64,000 bases of DNA from Bradyrhizobium ivorense (lineage in GTDB: Bacteria > Pseudomonadota > Alphaproteobacteria > Rhizobiales > Xanthobacteraceae). How positions within the stretch are numbered: the stretch's first letter is position 1; each line of letters opens with the position of its first letter. The position numbers and the translations under genes were made by a program. The notes beneath the pieces are model-generated. The model did not search any database and had not been told where the DNA came from. It saw nothing but the letters and a program-made list of their open reading frames with translations. This document shows positions 53,282 through 61,707 of the stretch, piece after piece. The stretch covers positions 149,390 to 213,389 of the forward strand of contig NZ_CAADFC020000023.1 of NCBI RefSeq assembly GCF_900696085.1. The letters run 5' to 3'.

Positions 53282-55525
53282 TCAGAACAAGAAATCTCCC
53301 GCATCGAGCTGCCCAACCTGGACGCCCTTGAGCAGGACGATGTCGCCACCGGGGATGCCGACCATTACGTCGCCGTTGACGCTGGTGATCGCCAGCGCTC
53401 CGAAGTTAAGGCCGCGTCCCGTCAGATCGATGACGTCGTGCTCCGCCGCGTTGGCATTGTCGGCGTTGAAGTCGTTGATCGTGTCGAAGCCATTCCCCGC
53501 CGCGCGATAGTTGTAAATGTCGTTGCCCCCGGCGCCGGTGAAGGTGTCGTTGCCGGCGCCGCCGGTGAAGGTGTTGGCGAGATTGTTTCCCGTGCCGGTG
53601 TGCGACGTCGCGCCGATGAAGGTCAGCTTCTCGACGTTCGGCGAGAGGGTGTAGGAGGCGAGGAAGGTCTGCACCTCGTCGATGCCTTCATTGGCGAACT
53701 CGAACACGGTGTCCGCATTCGACTGCACGGCGTAGATGTCGTCGCCGGTGCCGCCTTGGAGGGTGTTGAGGCCCGAGCCGTCGATCAGGGTGTCGTTACC
53801 CGCGCCGCCGACCAGATAATCGTTGCCGGTGCCGCCGATGATCAGATTGTTCAGCTCGTTGCCGATTCCGATGAAATCGTTGCTGCCGGTATGGGTGAGA
53901 TTTTCGACATTCGACGCCAGAATCAGAAACCCGAGCCCGGTCTGCACCTGATCGGTGCCTTCATTGGCGAATTCGATGATCGAATCGCCCACGGCCTGCA
54001 CGATGTAGGTGTCGTTTCCGGCGCCGCCCTGCATGGTGTTGGCCGCTCCGGCCCCGCCGATCAGCGTGTCGTTGCCATCGCCGCCGACCAGCGTATCGCC
54101 TCCGCCGCCGCCGTTCAGCGTGTTGTTGCCGGAATTGCCGATGATGGTGTCATCGTTGCCGGAGCCGATGATGTTCTCGATGCTGAAAAACGTATCGGTC
54201 CTGCCAAAGCCGTTCTGGCCCTGGCCACTCGACAGATTCACCGATATCGCTCCCGGCGCTGCCGAATAGTCGGCTGTATCGTTGCCGTATTCGCCAATCA
54301 GGACATTGAAGCCGCCCAAGCCGTACAGAACATCACTGCCGTTGCTACCCTCAATGGTGTTGTCGAGCTCATTGCCGATGCCGGTGAAGTTTTGGTTGCC
54401 GGAATATTTGAGGTCCTCGAGGTTTGCACCGAGCGTGAAGCTGGCGATGGTGGTCAGCACCCTGTCGTGACCTTCGCCCGCAAATTCGATCAGATTGTCA
54501 CCGGCCGCCTCGACGACGTAGGTGTCGTCGCCGGTGCCGCCCTGCAGGGCATCCGGCGAGCTGCCGCCGTCGTAGAGCGTATCGTTGCCAGCGAGCCCGA
54601 TCAGATAGTCGCTGCCCACGCCGCCCTGAATCCAGTTGTCGGCGGCACTGCCGATGCCGGTAAAACTCTGCGTGCCCAAATAGAACAGGTTCTCGACGTT
54701 GGCTGAAAGCGTATAGCTGGACGAGGTGGCGAAGACCGCGTCGTTGCCCTCGCCGGGCAGCTCGGTGATGGTGTCGGTGGTCTTGTTGACGAAGTAAACG
54801 TCGTCGCCGCTGCCGCCGGCCAGGGTGTTGGCGCTGCTTCCTCCCTTCAAGATATCGTTGCCGGTGCCGCCAAACGCAACGATCGGCACCGAGGCGAAGG
54901 TTGCGTCGAAAACATCGTTCCCGGAACCGCCGTCGAAATAAACGTCCTGGACGCCGGTCCCCGTCAGATTGGGCAACACGAAATTATCGTTTGTCGAAAA
55001 GCTGTAGTCCGGCGGCCAGACGACGTCGCCGAACCCCGCCGGTGCGTCCGCGGTACCTCCGACAATTTGCAAATGCTCGATGGATGTGAGGACTGTTCTA
55101 TTGAGGTGAGATTCTGACGTAATGTAAAAACGTTGAGAATGAGTACCGACGACCAGCTCTTGATAAAGACTGTAGGTCTCAAAAACCACGTGGCCGTTAG
55201 CATCGATTCCGATCCGCGCCTTTTCGATGTTTTCCCTGTAGTGATCGATTTCGTATACTTCATAGAAAGGAATGTTGGCCTGGAACGTGTCGCTGCCATC
55301 GCCGCCGTTGACGGAATCTGCACCGTCGCCTGCGACGTTCGCATAGTATTTGCCTGAGGCGGCGTTGCCGGTCGCGGCATCCGCGTCATTGCCGCTTGAC
55401 CAAACGAACAGGTCGTCGCCGCCGAGACCGTTCAGCGTATCATTACCCTTCAGTCCGATGATCGTATCGTTGTCCGAGGTGCCGTTGAGGGTTTCGGGAT
55501 TGTCGGTTCCTTGAATCAGAGCCAT
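53282..55525 (-). CDS. RTX-type calcium-binding protein 4
   Basis: 747 residues. Cap MALIQGTDNPETLNGTSDND; the N-terminal insert SGNDADAATGNAASGKYYAN relates it to gene 3, and the middle region (GRTDTFFSIENI, GGNGGDTL-type arrays) relates it to gene 1. C-terminus SVNGDVMVGIPGGDIVL then QLDAGDFLF. The 3' third is nearly the same as in gene 3. Presumably exported by a type I system encoded elsewhere. Confidence 0.87.
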   Translation of the reverse strand: MALIQGTDNPETLNGTSDNDTIIGLKGNDTLNGLGGDDLFVWSSGNDADAATGNAASGKYYANVAGDGADSVNGGDGSDTFQANIPFYEVYEIDHYRENIEKARIGIDANGHVVFETYSLYQELVVGTHSQRFYITSESHLNRTVLTSIEHLQIVGGTADAPAGFGDVVWPPDYSFSTNDNFVLPNLTGTGVQDVYFDGGSGNDVFDATFASVPIVAFGGTGNDILKGGSSANTLAGGSGDDVYFVNKTTDTITELPGEGNDAVFATSSSYTLSANVENLFYLGTQSFTGIGSAADNWIQGGVGSDYLIGLAGNDTLYDGGSSPDALQGGTGDDTYVVEAAGDNLIEFAGEGHDRVLTTIASFTLGANLEDLKYSGNQNFTGIGNELDNTIEGSNGSDVLYGLGGFNVLIGEYGNDTADYSAAPGAISVNLSSGQGQNGFGRTDTFFSIENIIGSGNDDTIIGNSGNNTLNGGGGGDTLVGGDGNDTLIGGAGAANTMQGGAGNDTYIVQAVGDSIIEFANEGTDQVQTGLGFLILASNVENLTHTGSNDFIGIGNELNNLIIGGTGNDYLVGGAGNDTLIDGSGLNTLQGGTGDDIYAVQSNADTVFEFANEGIDEVQTFLASYTLSPNVEKLTFIGATSHTGTGNNLANTFTGGAGNDTFTGAGGNDIYNYRAAGNGFDTINDFNADNANAAEHDVIDLTGRGLNFGALAITSVNGDVMVGIPGGDIVLLKGVQVGQLDAGDFLF

Positions 55526-55622
55526 GCTAGTTCACTTCCGATGAAATTGTACCCGAGACGGGCAAGTCGTGGCCGGGGCGCGAGCCCGCCCGCTAGGCCT
55601 GATCCAGAAGTTCTTTCGCGCG

Positions 55623-55660
55623 TGATGCCCGGCCGTTGCCCGTCCGTGAGGACGGGCAAC
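55623..55660. repeat. Hairpin repeat after RTX gene 5
   Basis: Second copy of the GTTGCCCGTCC/GGACGGGCAAC hairpin with loop GTGA; identical flanking GATGCCCGGCC. It lies in the spacer between genes 4 and 5, directly downstream of gene 5. Confidence 0.75.
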
Positions 55661-55675
55661 GATTGGTGCAGCAAC

Positions 55676-57718
55676 TCAGAACAGGAAATCTCCCGCGTCG
55701 AGCTGGCCGATCAGGACGCCCTTGAGCAGGACGGCATCGCCGCCGGGGATGCCGACCACCACGCCGCCGGTGACGCTGGTGAGCGCCAGCGAGCCGAAGT
55801 TGAGCCCGCGCCCCGTCAGATCGATGTGGTCGTGCTCGGCCGCGTTGGCATTGTCGGCGTTGAAGTCGTTGATGGTGTCGAACCCGTTGCCCGCCGTGCG
55901 ATAGTTGTAGGTGTCATTGCCTCCCGCGCCGGTGAAGGTGTCGTCGCCCGATGCGCCGGTGAACGTGTTGTTGAGCACGTTCCCGGTCCCGGTGTGCGAC
56001 GGTGAACCGATGAAGGTCAGCTTTTCGACGTTGGGAGAGAGCGTGTACGAGGTCAGGAAGGTCTGGACCTCGTCGATGCCTTCATTGGCAAATTCGAACA
56101 CGGTGTCGGCGTTCGATTGCACGGCGTAGATGTCGTCGCCCGTTCCACCCTGCAGGGTGTTGAGGCCCGAGCCGTCGATCAGGGTATCGTTGCCCCCAGC
56201 GCCGACCAGATAGTCGTTGCCGGTGCCGCCGATCATCACGTTGTTCAGGTTGTTGCCGACGCCGGTGAAATCGGCGCTTCCGGTGTGGGTCAGGTTTTCG
56301 ACGTTCGCCGACAGGGTGAACGACCCAAGAGCCGTCTCGACCAGGTCGGTGCCTTGATTGGCGAATTCGATCACTGAATCTCCGGCCGCCTGGACGATGT
56401 AGTGGTCGTCGCCGGTGCCGCCTTGCAGCGTATTGGCCGCGCCGGCGCCGCCGATCAGCGTATCGTTGCCACCGAAACCGATCAGGTAGTTGGAATTGGT
56501 GTCGCCGATCAGGGTGTCGAAGCCGCTGCCGCCGTCCAGGGTCTGGATGTTCACCAGGGTATCGATGCCGGCCGCGCCGGTGTCCTGGGTGCCCTTGTTG
56601 CTCAGGTCGATATGAAGGTCGCGCGTGTACCTGGAGTAATCGACCTCGTTGGTGCCGCCGAGACCGTTGTAATAGTCATTCCCGTCGCTGCCGTAGAAGT
56701 GGTCGTTGCCGGCCCCGGTGGTGTAGGTGTCGTTACCCGTGCCGCCGAACACCCTCATGTTGTTCGTTGTGAGCTGCGCGTCGAGGTAGTTCTGATCGCC
56801 GTCGGCAAAATAGGTCACGGTGCCGGTGACGCCGGTGCCGGTCAGATCGCCGACAGTCAGGCTGTCGTTGCCTGCGCGGCCATGGATATCGATGCTTTCG
56901 ATCGAATTGAATGTCAGGGTGTTGAAATAGGTGGAGTTGCTGATATCCAGCTTGGCGACGCCGGCCACGGATCGCAGGTAGAGATGATCGCCGAGGTTGG
57001 AGCCGGTGATGTCGGCGTTGTCGGTGCCGCCCGCGCCATTGAAGGTATCGTTGCCGTCGCTGACCGCACCGAAAATGCTGTTGCCCCCCATCCATATGAA
57101 GGTGTCATTTCCACCGAGGCCGTTCAGGGTATCGTCGCCCTGCAACCCATCGAGCACACTTCCGTTGGGGGCCGTCGCGTTCAACGTCTCGGGATTGTCC
57201 GTACCATAGGCAATGGGCAGCGGGCTTCCCTGCAGCGCTTCACCGATAAAGAGCCGATATTCACCGGTGCTGGTGGCGCCGTTCCCCGACGATGGATCAA
57301 AGGCATTCGCCTGAATGTTGTTGAACGCGGCGACTTGAAGATAGAAGTTTCCAGGTTGGTTGACGTTCGTGTAGGTAAAAAAGGAATCATTCAGATCGTT
57401 GTCGTCGCTGCTGGCGACCACGTTGCCGGCTGCATCCATCAACCGCAGAAACGGATCCAGGCTCGAGCCCAGCCTGTATGCGTCGATATCGACCTGGATC
57501 GTGCTGTTGGTCGGGATCGCGATAACATAATAGTCGAAGTCGCCCGACGTCGTGCCGTATGGACCGTCGCCGATGAAACCGTTGGCCTGAACAATGGCGC
57601 CATCCTGGAAGCGTGCAAGCGCGTTGTTGGCAGAGAGGATCGAACCGTCGTTTTCGCCTTGGGAAATTTGGGTGATTTGGCTGACTTGGGTCGAACTGGT
57701 GCCTTGAATGAAGGGCAT
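55676..57718 (-). CDS. RTX-type calcium-binding protein 5 with an N-terminal pre-peptidase-like domain
   Basis: 680 residues, most upstream gene of the array. The first 165 residues differ from the other four: FDYYVIAIPTNSTIQVDIDA and PFLRLMDAAGNVVASSDD followed by FFTYTNVNQPGNFYLQVAAF match the bacterial pre-peptidase C-terminal (PPC) domain. From YGTDNPETLNATAP the usual RTX plan resumes and the protein ends QLDAGDFLF. PPC domains usually accompany secreted peptidases, but no protease domain is visible. Confidence 0.87.
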   Translation of the reverse strand: MPFIQGTSSTQVSQITQISQGENDGSILSANNALARFQDGAIVQANGFIGDGPYGTTSGDFDYYVIAIPTNSTIQVDIDAYRLGSSLDPFLRLMDAAGNVVASSDDNDLNDSFFTYTNVNQPGNFYLQVAAFNNIQANAFDPSSGNGATSTGEYRLFIGEALQGSPLPIAYGTDNPETLNATAPNGSVLDGLQGDDTLNGLGGNDTFIWMGGNSIFGAVSDGNDTFNGAGGTDNADITGSNLGDHLYLRSVAGVAKLDISNSTYFNTLTFNSIESIDIHGRAGNDSLTVGDLTGTGVTGTVTYFADGDQNYLDAQLTTNNMRVFGGTGNDTYTTGAGNDHFYGSDGNDYYNGLGGTNEVDYSRYTRDLHIDLSNKGTQDTGAAGIDTLVNIQTLDGGSGFDTLIGDTNSNYLIGFGGNDTLIGGAGAANTLQGGTGDDHYIVQAAGDSVIEFANQGTDLVETALGSFTLSANVENLTHTGSADFTGVGNNLNNVMIGGTGNDYLVGAGGNDTLIDGSGLNTLQGGTGDDIYAVQSNADTVFEFANEGIDEVQTFLTSYTLSPNVEKLTFIGSPSHTGTGNVLNNTFTGASGDDTFTGAGGNDTYNYRTAGNGFDTINDFNADNANAAEHDHIDLTGRGLNFGSLALTSVTGGVVVGIPGGDAVLLKGVLIGQLDAGDFLF

Positions 57719-58140
57719 TACTTATCTCCCATAAAAAATCGCGTGAAATAGCAGTGGTTAAAACATCGTTAAGGTAACGCGGGGTGCTTGCAGCCGTCAA
57801 CGTGGAACAGAGCGGCCAAGCGGACTCGAGAAGCCCTGCACGCCATGGTTGTGGCGATAAATTGGGATGGGGCGTGGTCCGAGACTTAGCGCGCCCAGCC
57901 GACATGCGACAGAGATCAACTGGCGCGGGCTTCGTTGGAATGAGAAAAAGATCGGGACAAGAGGCAACGCAACGCGCACGTCCCTTTTGGGAACTTCTAT
58001 CGTAATGCGAGGTGAAAGCAACGTCCCACTGCCAGGCGGGGTGTTCTCGATGTGCCAGGATCCGGCGAGAATGGGGTAGGATGGACCGGCAAAGCGACGC
58101 CAATAGCACGGCCTCACAAGAACAATCCGCGAGCAGCACC
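57719..58140. other. 422-base spacer between the RTX array and the cyclase gene
   Basis: The left 60 bases are AT-rich (TAAAACATCGTTAAGGTAAC) and are a plausible promoter region for the RTX array. The rest contains no open frame with a ribosome site or family resemblance. An upstream in-frame ATG at 58081 could extend the cyclase gene leftwards. Confidence 0.4.
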
Positions 58141-58911
58141 ATGACGCGCAGACTGATCGACATCTCCGTTCCCCTGCAGAATGACGTGCCGGCCGATCCG
58201 CCCGGCAATCATCCGACCATCCAGTACATCGACCACCAGCAAGGTCTGCCGCGCATGCTGCAGTTCTTCGACGGATTGAAGGCCGAGGATCTGCCGGACG
58301 GGCAGGGCTGGGCGGTCGAGCAGGTTTCGCTCTCCACCCACAACGGCACGCATCTCGATGCCCCCTGGCATTTCCATCCGACCATGAACCGCGGCGAGCG
58401 CGCCTGGACCATCGACGAGGTGCCGCTGGAGTGGTGCTTTCAGCCCGGCGTGAAGCTCGACTTCCGCCATCTGCCCGACGGTTACGTCGCGACCGCCGCT
58501 GATGTCGAGGCCGAGCTGAAGCGCATCGGCCACACGCTGTCGCCGCTCGAGATCGTCGTCGTCAACACCAGCGCCAAATACGGCCGCCCGGATTACGTCA
58601 ACTCCGGCTGCGGCATGGGCTACGAGGCGACCATGTATCTGCTCGAGCGCGGCGTGCGGCTCACCGGCATCGACGGCTGGAGTTGGGACGCGCCGTTCGT
58701 CTTCACCGCGAAGAAGTATGCCGAGACCCGCGACGCCAGCCTGATCTGGGAGGGCCACAAGGCCGGCCGGCACATCGGCTATTGCCACATCGAGAAGCTG
58801 CACAATCTGGAGCAGCTGCCTTCGACCGGCTTCATGGTGTCCTGCTTCCCGGTGAAGATCGAGCGGGCGTCGGCAGGGTGGACACGGGCGGTCGCGATCC
58901 TCGATGGCTAG
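58141..58911 (+). CDS. Cyclase family protein (kynurenine formamidase-like)
   Basis: 256 residues from ATG 58141 (MTRRLIDISVPLQNDVP). The defining metal-binding motif HNGTHLDAPWHFHP is present, with a second His region GRHIGYCHIEKL. Members hydrolyse formylkynurenine or related amides, or act as isatin hydrolases; the substrate is not determined. An upstream ATG at 58081 with a weak GGGG site would add 20 polar residues. Confidence 0.85.
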   Translation: MTRRLIDISVPLQNDVPADPPGNHPTIQYIDHQQGLPRMLQFFDGLKAEDLPDGQGWAVEQVSLSTHNGTHLDAPWHFHPTMNRGERAWTIDEVPLEWCFQPGVKLDFRHLPDGYVATAADVEAELKRIGHTLSPLEIVVVNTSAKYGRPDYVNSGCGMGYEATMYLLERGVRLTGIDGWSWDAPFVFTAKKYAETRDASLIWEGHKAGRHIGYCHIEKLHNLEQLPSTGFMVSCFPVKIERASAGWTRAVAILDG

Positions 58912-59104
58912 GCTTGGATGCCAGCTCTGGGTGACTGGGCCCGGTGCCGGTCACAGCACCGTGCTGCGGGCCTTTCATAACGGTGGATTGTTGCGGCGAG
59001 GCCACAGCCTCAGGCAGCCAAATGTGATCTCATACACGCCGTAGTCGTGCGGCGGCTGGCGCGTCAGCAGCGCATGATCTGCGAAGGTCTCTCCCGCGGA
59101 CTGT
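58912..59104. other. Spacer without recognisable gene
   Basis: The 317-base gap between the cyclase gene and the next gene holds two terminator hairpins in its right part. In the left part (58912-59104) I see no gene. Confidence 0.4.
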
Positions 59105-59135
59105 GAGCCCCGGCGTCGTCCGGGGCTCTTTCTTG
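59105..59135 (+). terminator. Terminator-type hairpin
   Basis: GAGCCCCGG/CCGGGGCTC with a six-base loop, followed by TTTCTT. It would serve the rightward cyclase gene, though it is 190 bases beyond its stop. Confidence 0.65.
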
Positions 59136-59154
59136 CCCGGGCCTGCCTCGCGCC

Positions 59155-59189
59155 AAAAAAATCAGGTGCGCCGTCACCGACGCACCTGA
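59155..59189 (-). terminator. Terminator of the Gly/Tyr-rich protein gene
   Basis: On the minus strand TCAGGTGCG/CGCACCTGA with a ten-base loop, followed by seven T residues; 40 bases after the stop at 59229. Confidence 0.85.
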
Positions 59190-59228
59190 CCAACCCTTGC
59201 AATATGACTTGCGTGGAACGGGCGGCTG

Positions 59229-59513
59229 TTACCAGCGGCAAACGCGAACGCCGCGCGGGGTCCACCAGCAACGCGGACCGACCACTCCGTATCCATATCC
59301 ATATCCGCCGCGATAGCCATAACCGCGATAGCCATAGCCGCGGCCGCGATAACCCCAGCCGCCGCCGCGATAACCCCAGCCGCCGCGTCCGCGATAGGCT
59401 TGAGCCGGCGAGGTGGTTGCACCCACCAGAATGGCGGAGGTGCTGGCGACATAGACGAACAACAAAGCGACTGCTGCGAGGCAACGAGTCAGGATATTGT
59501 AGCGTTTAGTCAT
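59229..59513 (-). CDS. Exported Gly/Tyr/Arg-rich protein
   Basis: 94 residues from ATG 59513 (MTKRYNILTRCLAAVALLF), with GGAG nine bases upstream; the ATG at 59522 is the alternative but sits on the ribosome site. Signal peptide, then AYRGRGGWGYRGGGWGYRGR-type repeats of GYRG and a C-terminus CWWTPRGVRVCRW with two cysteines. It resembles the Gly-rich small envelope proteins of rhizobia (compare 36579). Confidence 0.82.
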   Translation of the reverse strand: MTKRYNILTRCLAAVALLFVYVASTSAILVGATTSPAQAYRGRGGWGYRGGGWGYRGRGYGYRGYGYRGGYGYGYGVVGPRCWWTPRGVRVCRW

Positions 59514-59711
59514 TCTGAACATCTCCAGGTCACTTCCAAACATCAGAAACTGATGATGGTTGTCTCGCTTAGACGCGCCAGACCGGCATTCGGTTCGCAC
59601 GCGCCAAGACAATATTTTCACGAAGGTTCTTGCGAGCTTTCGCGACTCTATTGAGACGAACAGATAAGGTCAAGTTACAGTCCTGATTGTGATGGAAGAT
59701 CATGGAGTTGC

Positions 59712-59749
59712 GTTCATCTTGCTGTTCATCGGCCGTTCATTCTGTTCAT
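59712..59749. promoter_or_regulatory. Cluster of four GTTCAT direct repeats, including one GTTC-N7-GTTC
   Basis: GTTCAT occurs at 59712, 59724, 59735 and 59744. The second and third are spaced as GTTC-N7-GTTC, the direct-repeat form of the LexA box known in many alphaproteobacteria. The other spacings (N8, N5) do not fit LexA. The cluster is 135-170 bases upstream of the carbamoyltransferase gene. The rest of the 370-base spacer shows nothing. Confidence 0.4.
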
Positions 59750-59883
59750 CTTGATCTATAGGTTAATCGATTTGTGCACCGCAGAAGCCGAGACGGCGGG
59801 CGGCGGCGCGTGCGGATCGAGAACTGGAAGTCGACACCATCGTAATCCCAGAGCGTTGAAAGCAGTCCCTCCGAAGAGTCCCC

Positions 59884-61704
59884 ATGCCGAAACAACACAC
59901 CTACGTGCTTGGTCTCAACACCTACGACCATGACGTCAGCGCCTGCCTGCTGCGCGACGGGGCGATCGCCTTTGCCATCGCCAAGGAGCGCATCACCCGC
60001 GAGAAGCACGCCTCCGGCTTCTACAAGGAGGTGATCGACTATTGCCTCGAGGCCGAGGGCATCACGCTCGACGACGTCGATCTCGTGGTGCGCAACAGCT
60101 ACATCCTGCCGGTGCCCGACATGGAGGAGCGGCTGGCGCATCAGGACATGCCGGGCTTCCTGTCGTTCGCCGAGCGCAACGAGGCGGAGAAGCATCCGCT
60201 GTTTGGCGCCAAGTCCGACAAGGTGGTGTCGATCTCGCATCACCTCGCGCATGCCTACAGCGCGTTCGCGGTGTCGCCGTTCAAGGACGGCGTCGTGATG
60301 GTGGTCGACGGCGTCGGCAGCTATCGGGCCGACGCGATGGAGCCGTATCCATCCGACGAGGCCGGCAGCCCGCTGGCGCGCGAGTCCGAGAGCTACTACA
60401 GCTTCGACGACGCCAAACTCGAATGCCTGAAGAAGGTCTGGATGGAGCCGGCGCGCGGCCTGCTCTCGGACGAGTTCTACAACATGCCGGGGCTGGGCGC
60501 GCTGTACAGCCGCGTCTCGACCTACGTGTTCGGCGACTGGAACAAGTGCGGCGAGCTGATGGGGCTGGCACCCTATGGCCGCCGCGAGCAGGTCGGCCAC
60601 CTGCTCGAGATGACCGACGGCAGGCTGCACGTGCCGTTCTGGAGCGAGGCGAACCGCCAGCCTTACCTGCTCGACAGCGGTAGCTGGGACAAGAGCCCAG
60701 CGATGCGGCACTGGGAGGACATCGCCTGGCGGGTGCAGGACGACACCGAGAACGTGCTCTTGGCGCGGGCGCGCTGGCTGCGCGAGACCACGGGCGCGAA
60801 GAACCTCTGCATCGCCGGCGGCGTCGCGCTCAACTGCGTCGCCAACGGCCGCGTCGCGCGCGAGGCCGGCTTTGACAATGTCTGGATCCAGCCCGCCGCC
60901 GGCGACGACGGCATCGCGATCGGCTGCGCGTATTACGGCTGGCTGGAAATCCTGAAACGGCAGCGCTGCTTCGTGATGGAGCACGCCTATGTCGGCCGGC
61001 CCTACAGCGACGCCGAGGTGGCTGCCGCGCTGAAGGATTTCCTGGTGCGCATCCAGGTCGAGGCCAAACGCAGCGACAACATCTGCCGCGACACCGCAAA
61101 GCTGCTCGCCGAGCAGCGCGTGATCGGCTGGTTTCAGGGACCGTCGGAGTTCGGGCCGCGCGCGCTCGGCAATCGCAGCCTGATCGCCGATCCGCGCAAG
61201 GCCGAGATGAAGGACATCCTCAACAGCCGGGTCAAGCACCGCCAGGCATTCCGCCCGTTCGCGCCGATCGTGCTGGCCGAACGCATGAAGGAGATTTTTG
61301 AAGGCGAGGAGGACTCGCCGTTCATGCTGATCGCCAAGCCAGTGCGCCCTGAATGGCGCGACAAAATTCCGGCGATCGTCCATGTCGACGGCTCGGCGCG
61401 GGTGCAGAGCGTGCGCGACGACACCAACCCGATGCTCTATCGTCTGCTCAAGGAGTTCGAGGCGCTGACCGGCGTGCCGGTGCTGATCAACACCTCGTTC
61501 AACGTCAAGGGCGAGCCGATCATCGAGACGCCGCAGGACGCGGTGAGCTGTTTCCTCACCACCGGCATCGACACCCTCGTGATGCACGACACGCTGGTGA
61601 CGAAGACGCGGATGCACAAGGTGGTGGCGCCGGTCATGACCACCTTCGGCGACGTCGCGACCATCGTCGCCTCGACCACGCAGAACGGCAGCCGGGGCGG
61701 CTAA
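59884..61704 (+). CDS. Carbamoyltransferase (NodU/CmcH family)
   Basis: 606 residues, the full family length. The N-terminal Kae1-like domain has ISHHLAHAYSAFAVSPF (metal-binding HxxxH-type His residues), VVDGVGSY and GGVALNCVANGRV. The C-terminal domain has EFGPRALGNRSLIADPR and INTSFNVKGEPIIETP. It transfers a carbamoyl group from carbamoyl phosphate, via an adenylate, to a hydroxyl of a sugar or other acceptor. In rhizobia NodU modifies Nod factor, but no other nod gene is seen here, so a surface-glycan or secondary-metabolite acceptor is equally possible. Confidence 0.92.
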   Translation: MPKQHTYVLGLNTYDHDVSACLLRDGAIAFAIAKERITREKHASGFYKEVIDYCLEAEGITLDDVDLVVRNSYILPVPDMEERLAHQDMPGFLSFAERNEAEKHPLFGAKSDKVVSISHHLAHAYSAFAVSPFKDGVVMVVDGVGSYRADAMEPYPSDEAGSPLARESESYYSFDDAKLECLKKVWMEPARGLLSDEFYNMPGLGALYSRVSTYVFGDWNKCGELMGLAPYGRREQVGHLLEMTDGRLHVPFWSEANRQPYLLDSGSWDKSPAMRHWEDIAWRVQDDTENVLLARARWLRETTGAKNLCIAGGVALNCVANGRVAREAGFDNVWIQPAAGDDGIAIGCAYYGWLEILKRQRCFVMEHAYVGRPYSDAEVAAALKDFLVRIQVEAKRSDNICRDTAKLLAEQRVIGWFQGPSEFGPRALGNRSLIADPRKAEMKDILNSRVKHRQAFRPFAPIVLAERMKEIFEGEEDSPFMLIAKPVRPEWRDKIPAIVHVDGSARVQSVRDDTNPMLYRLLKEFEALTGVPVLINTSFNVKGEPIIETPQDAVSCFLTTGIDTLVMHDTLVTKTRMHKVVAPVMTTFGDVATIVASTTQNGSRGG

Positions 61705-61707
61705 TCC

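Noticed and set aside
46261..54706. Large plus-strand open frames opposite the RTX genes (for example 46261-47349, 50805-52349, 53438-54706)
   Set aside because: They are translations of the antisense of GGxGNDxL repeats (rich in Val, Ala, Asp, Gly). The minus-strand frames carry the recognisable motifs and start and stop sites.
45943..57718. Possible CRISPR array or non-coding repeat region
   Set aside because: The periodicity is in-frame coding repeat of RTX nonapeptides, with no fixed-length repeat plus unique spacers.
59884..61704. Nodulation gene cluster centred on NodU
   Set aside because: No nodA/B/C, nodS or nod-box sequence is seen nearby. The family includes many non-nodulation carbamoyltransferases.
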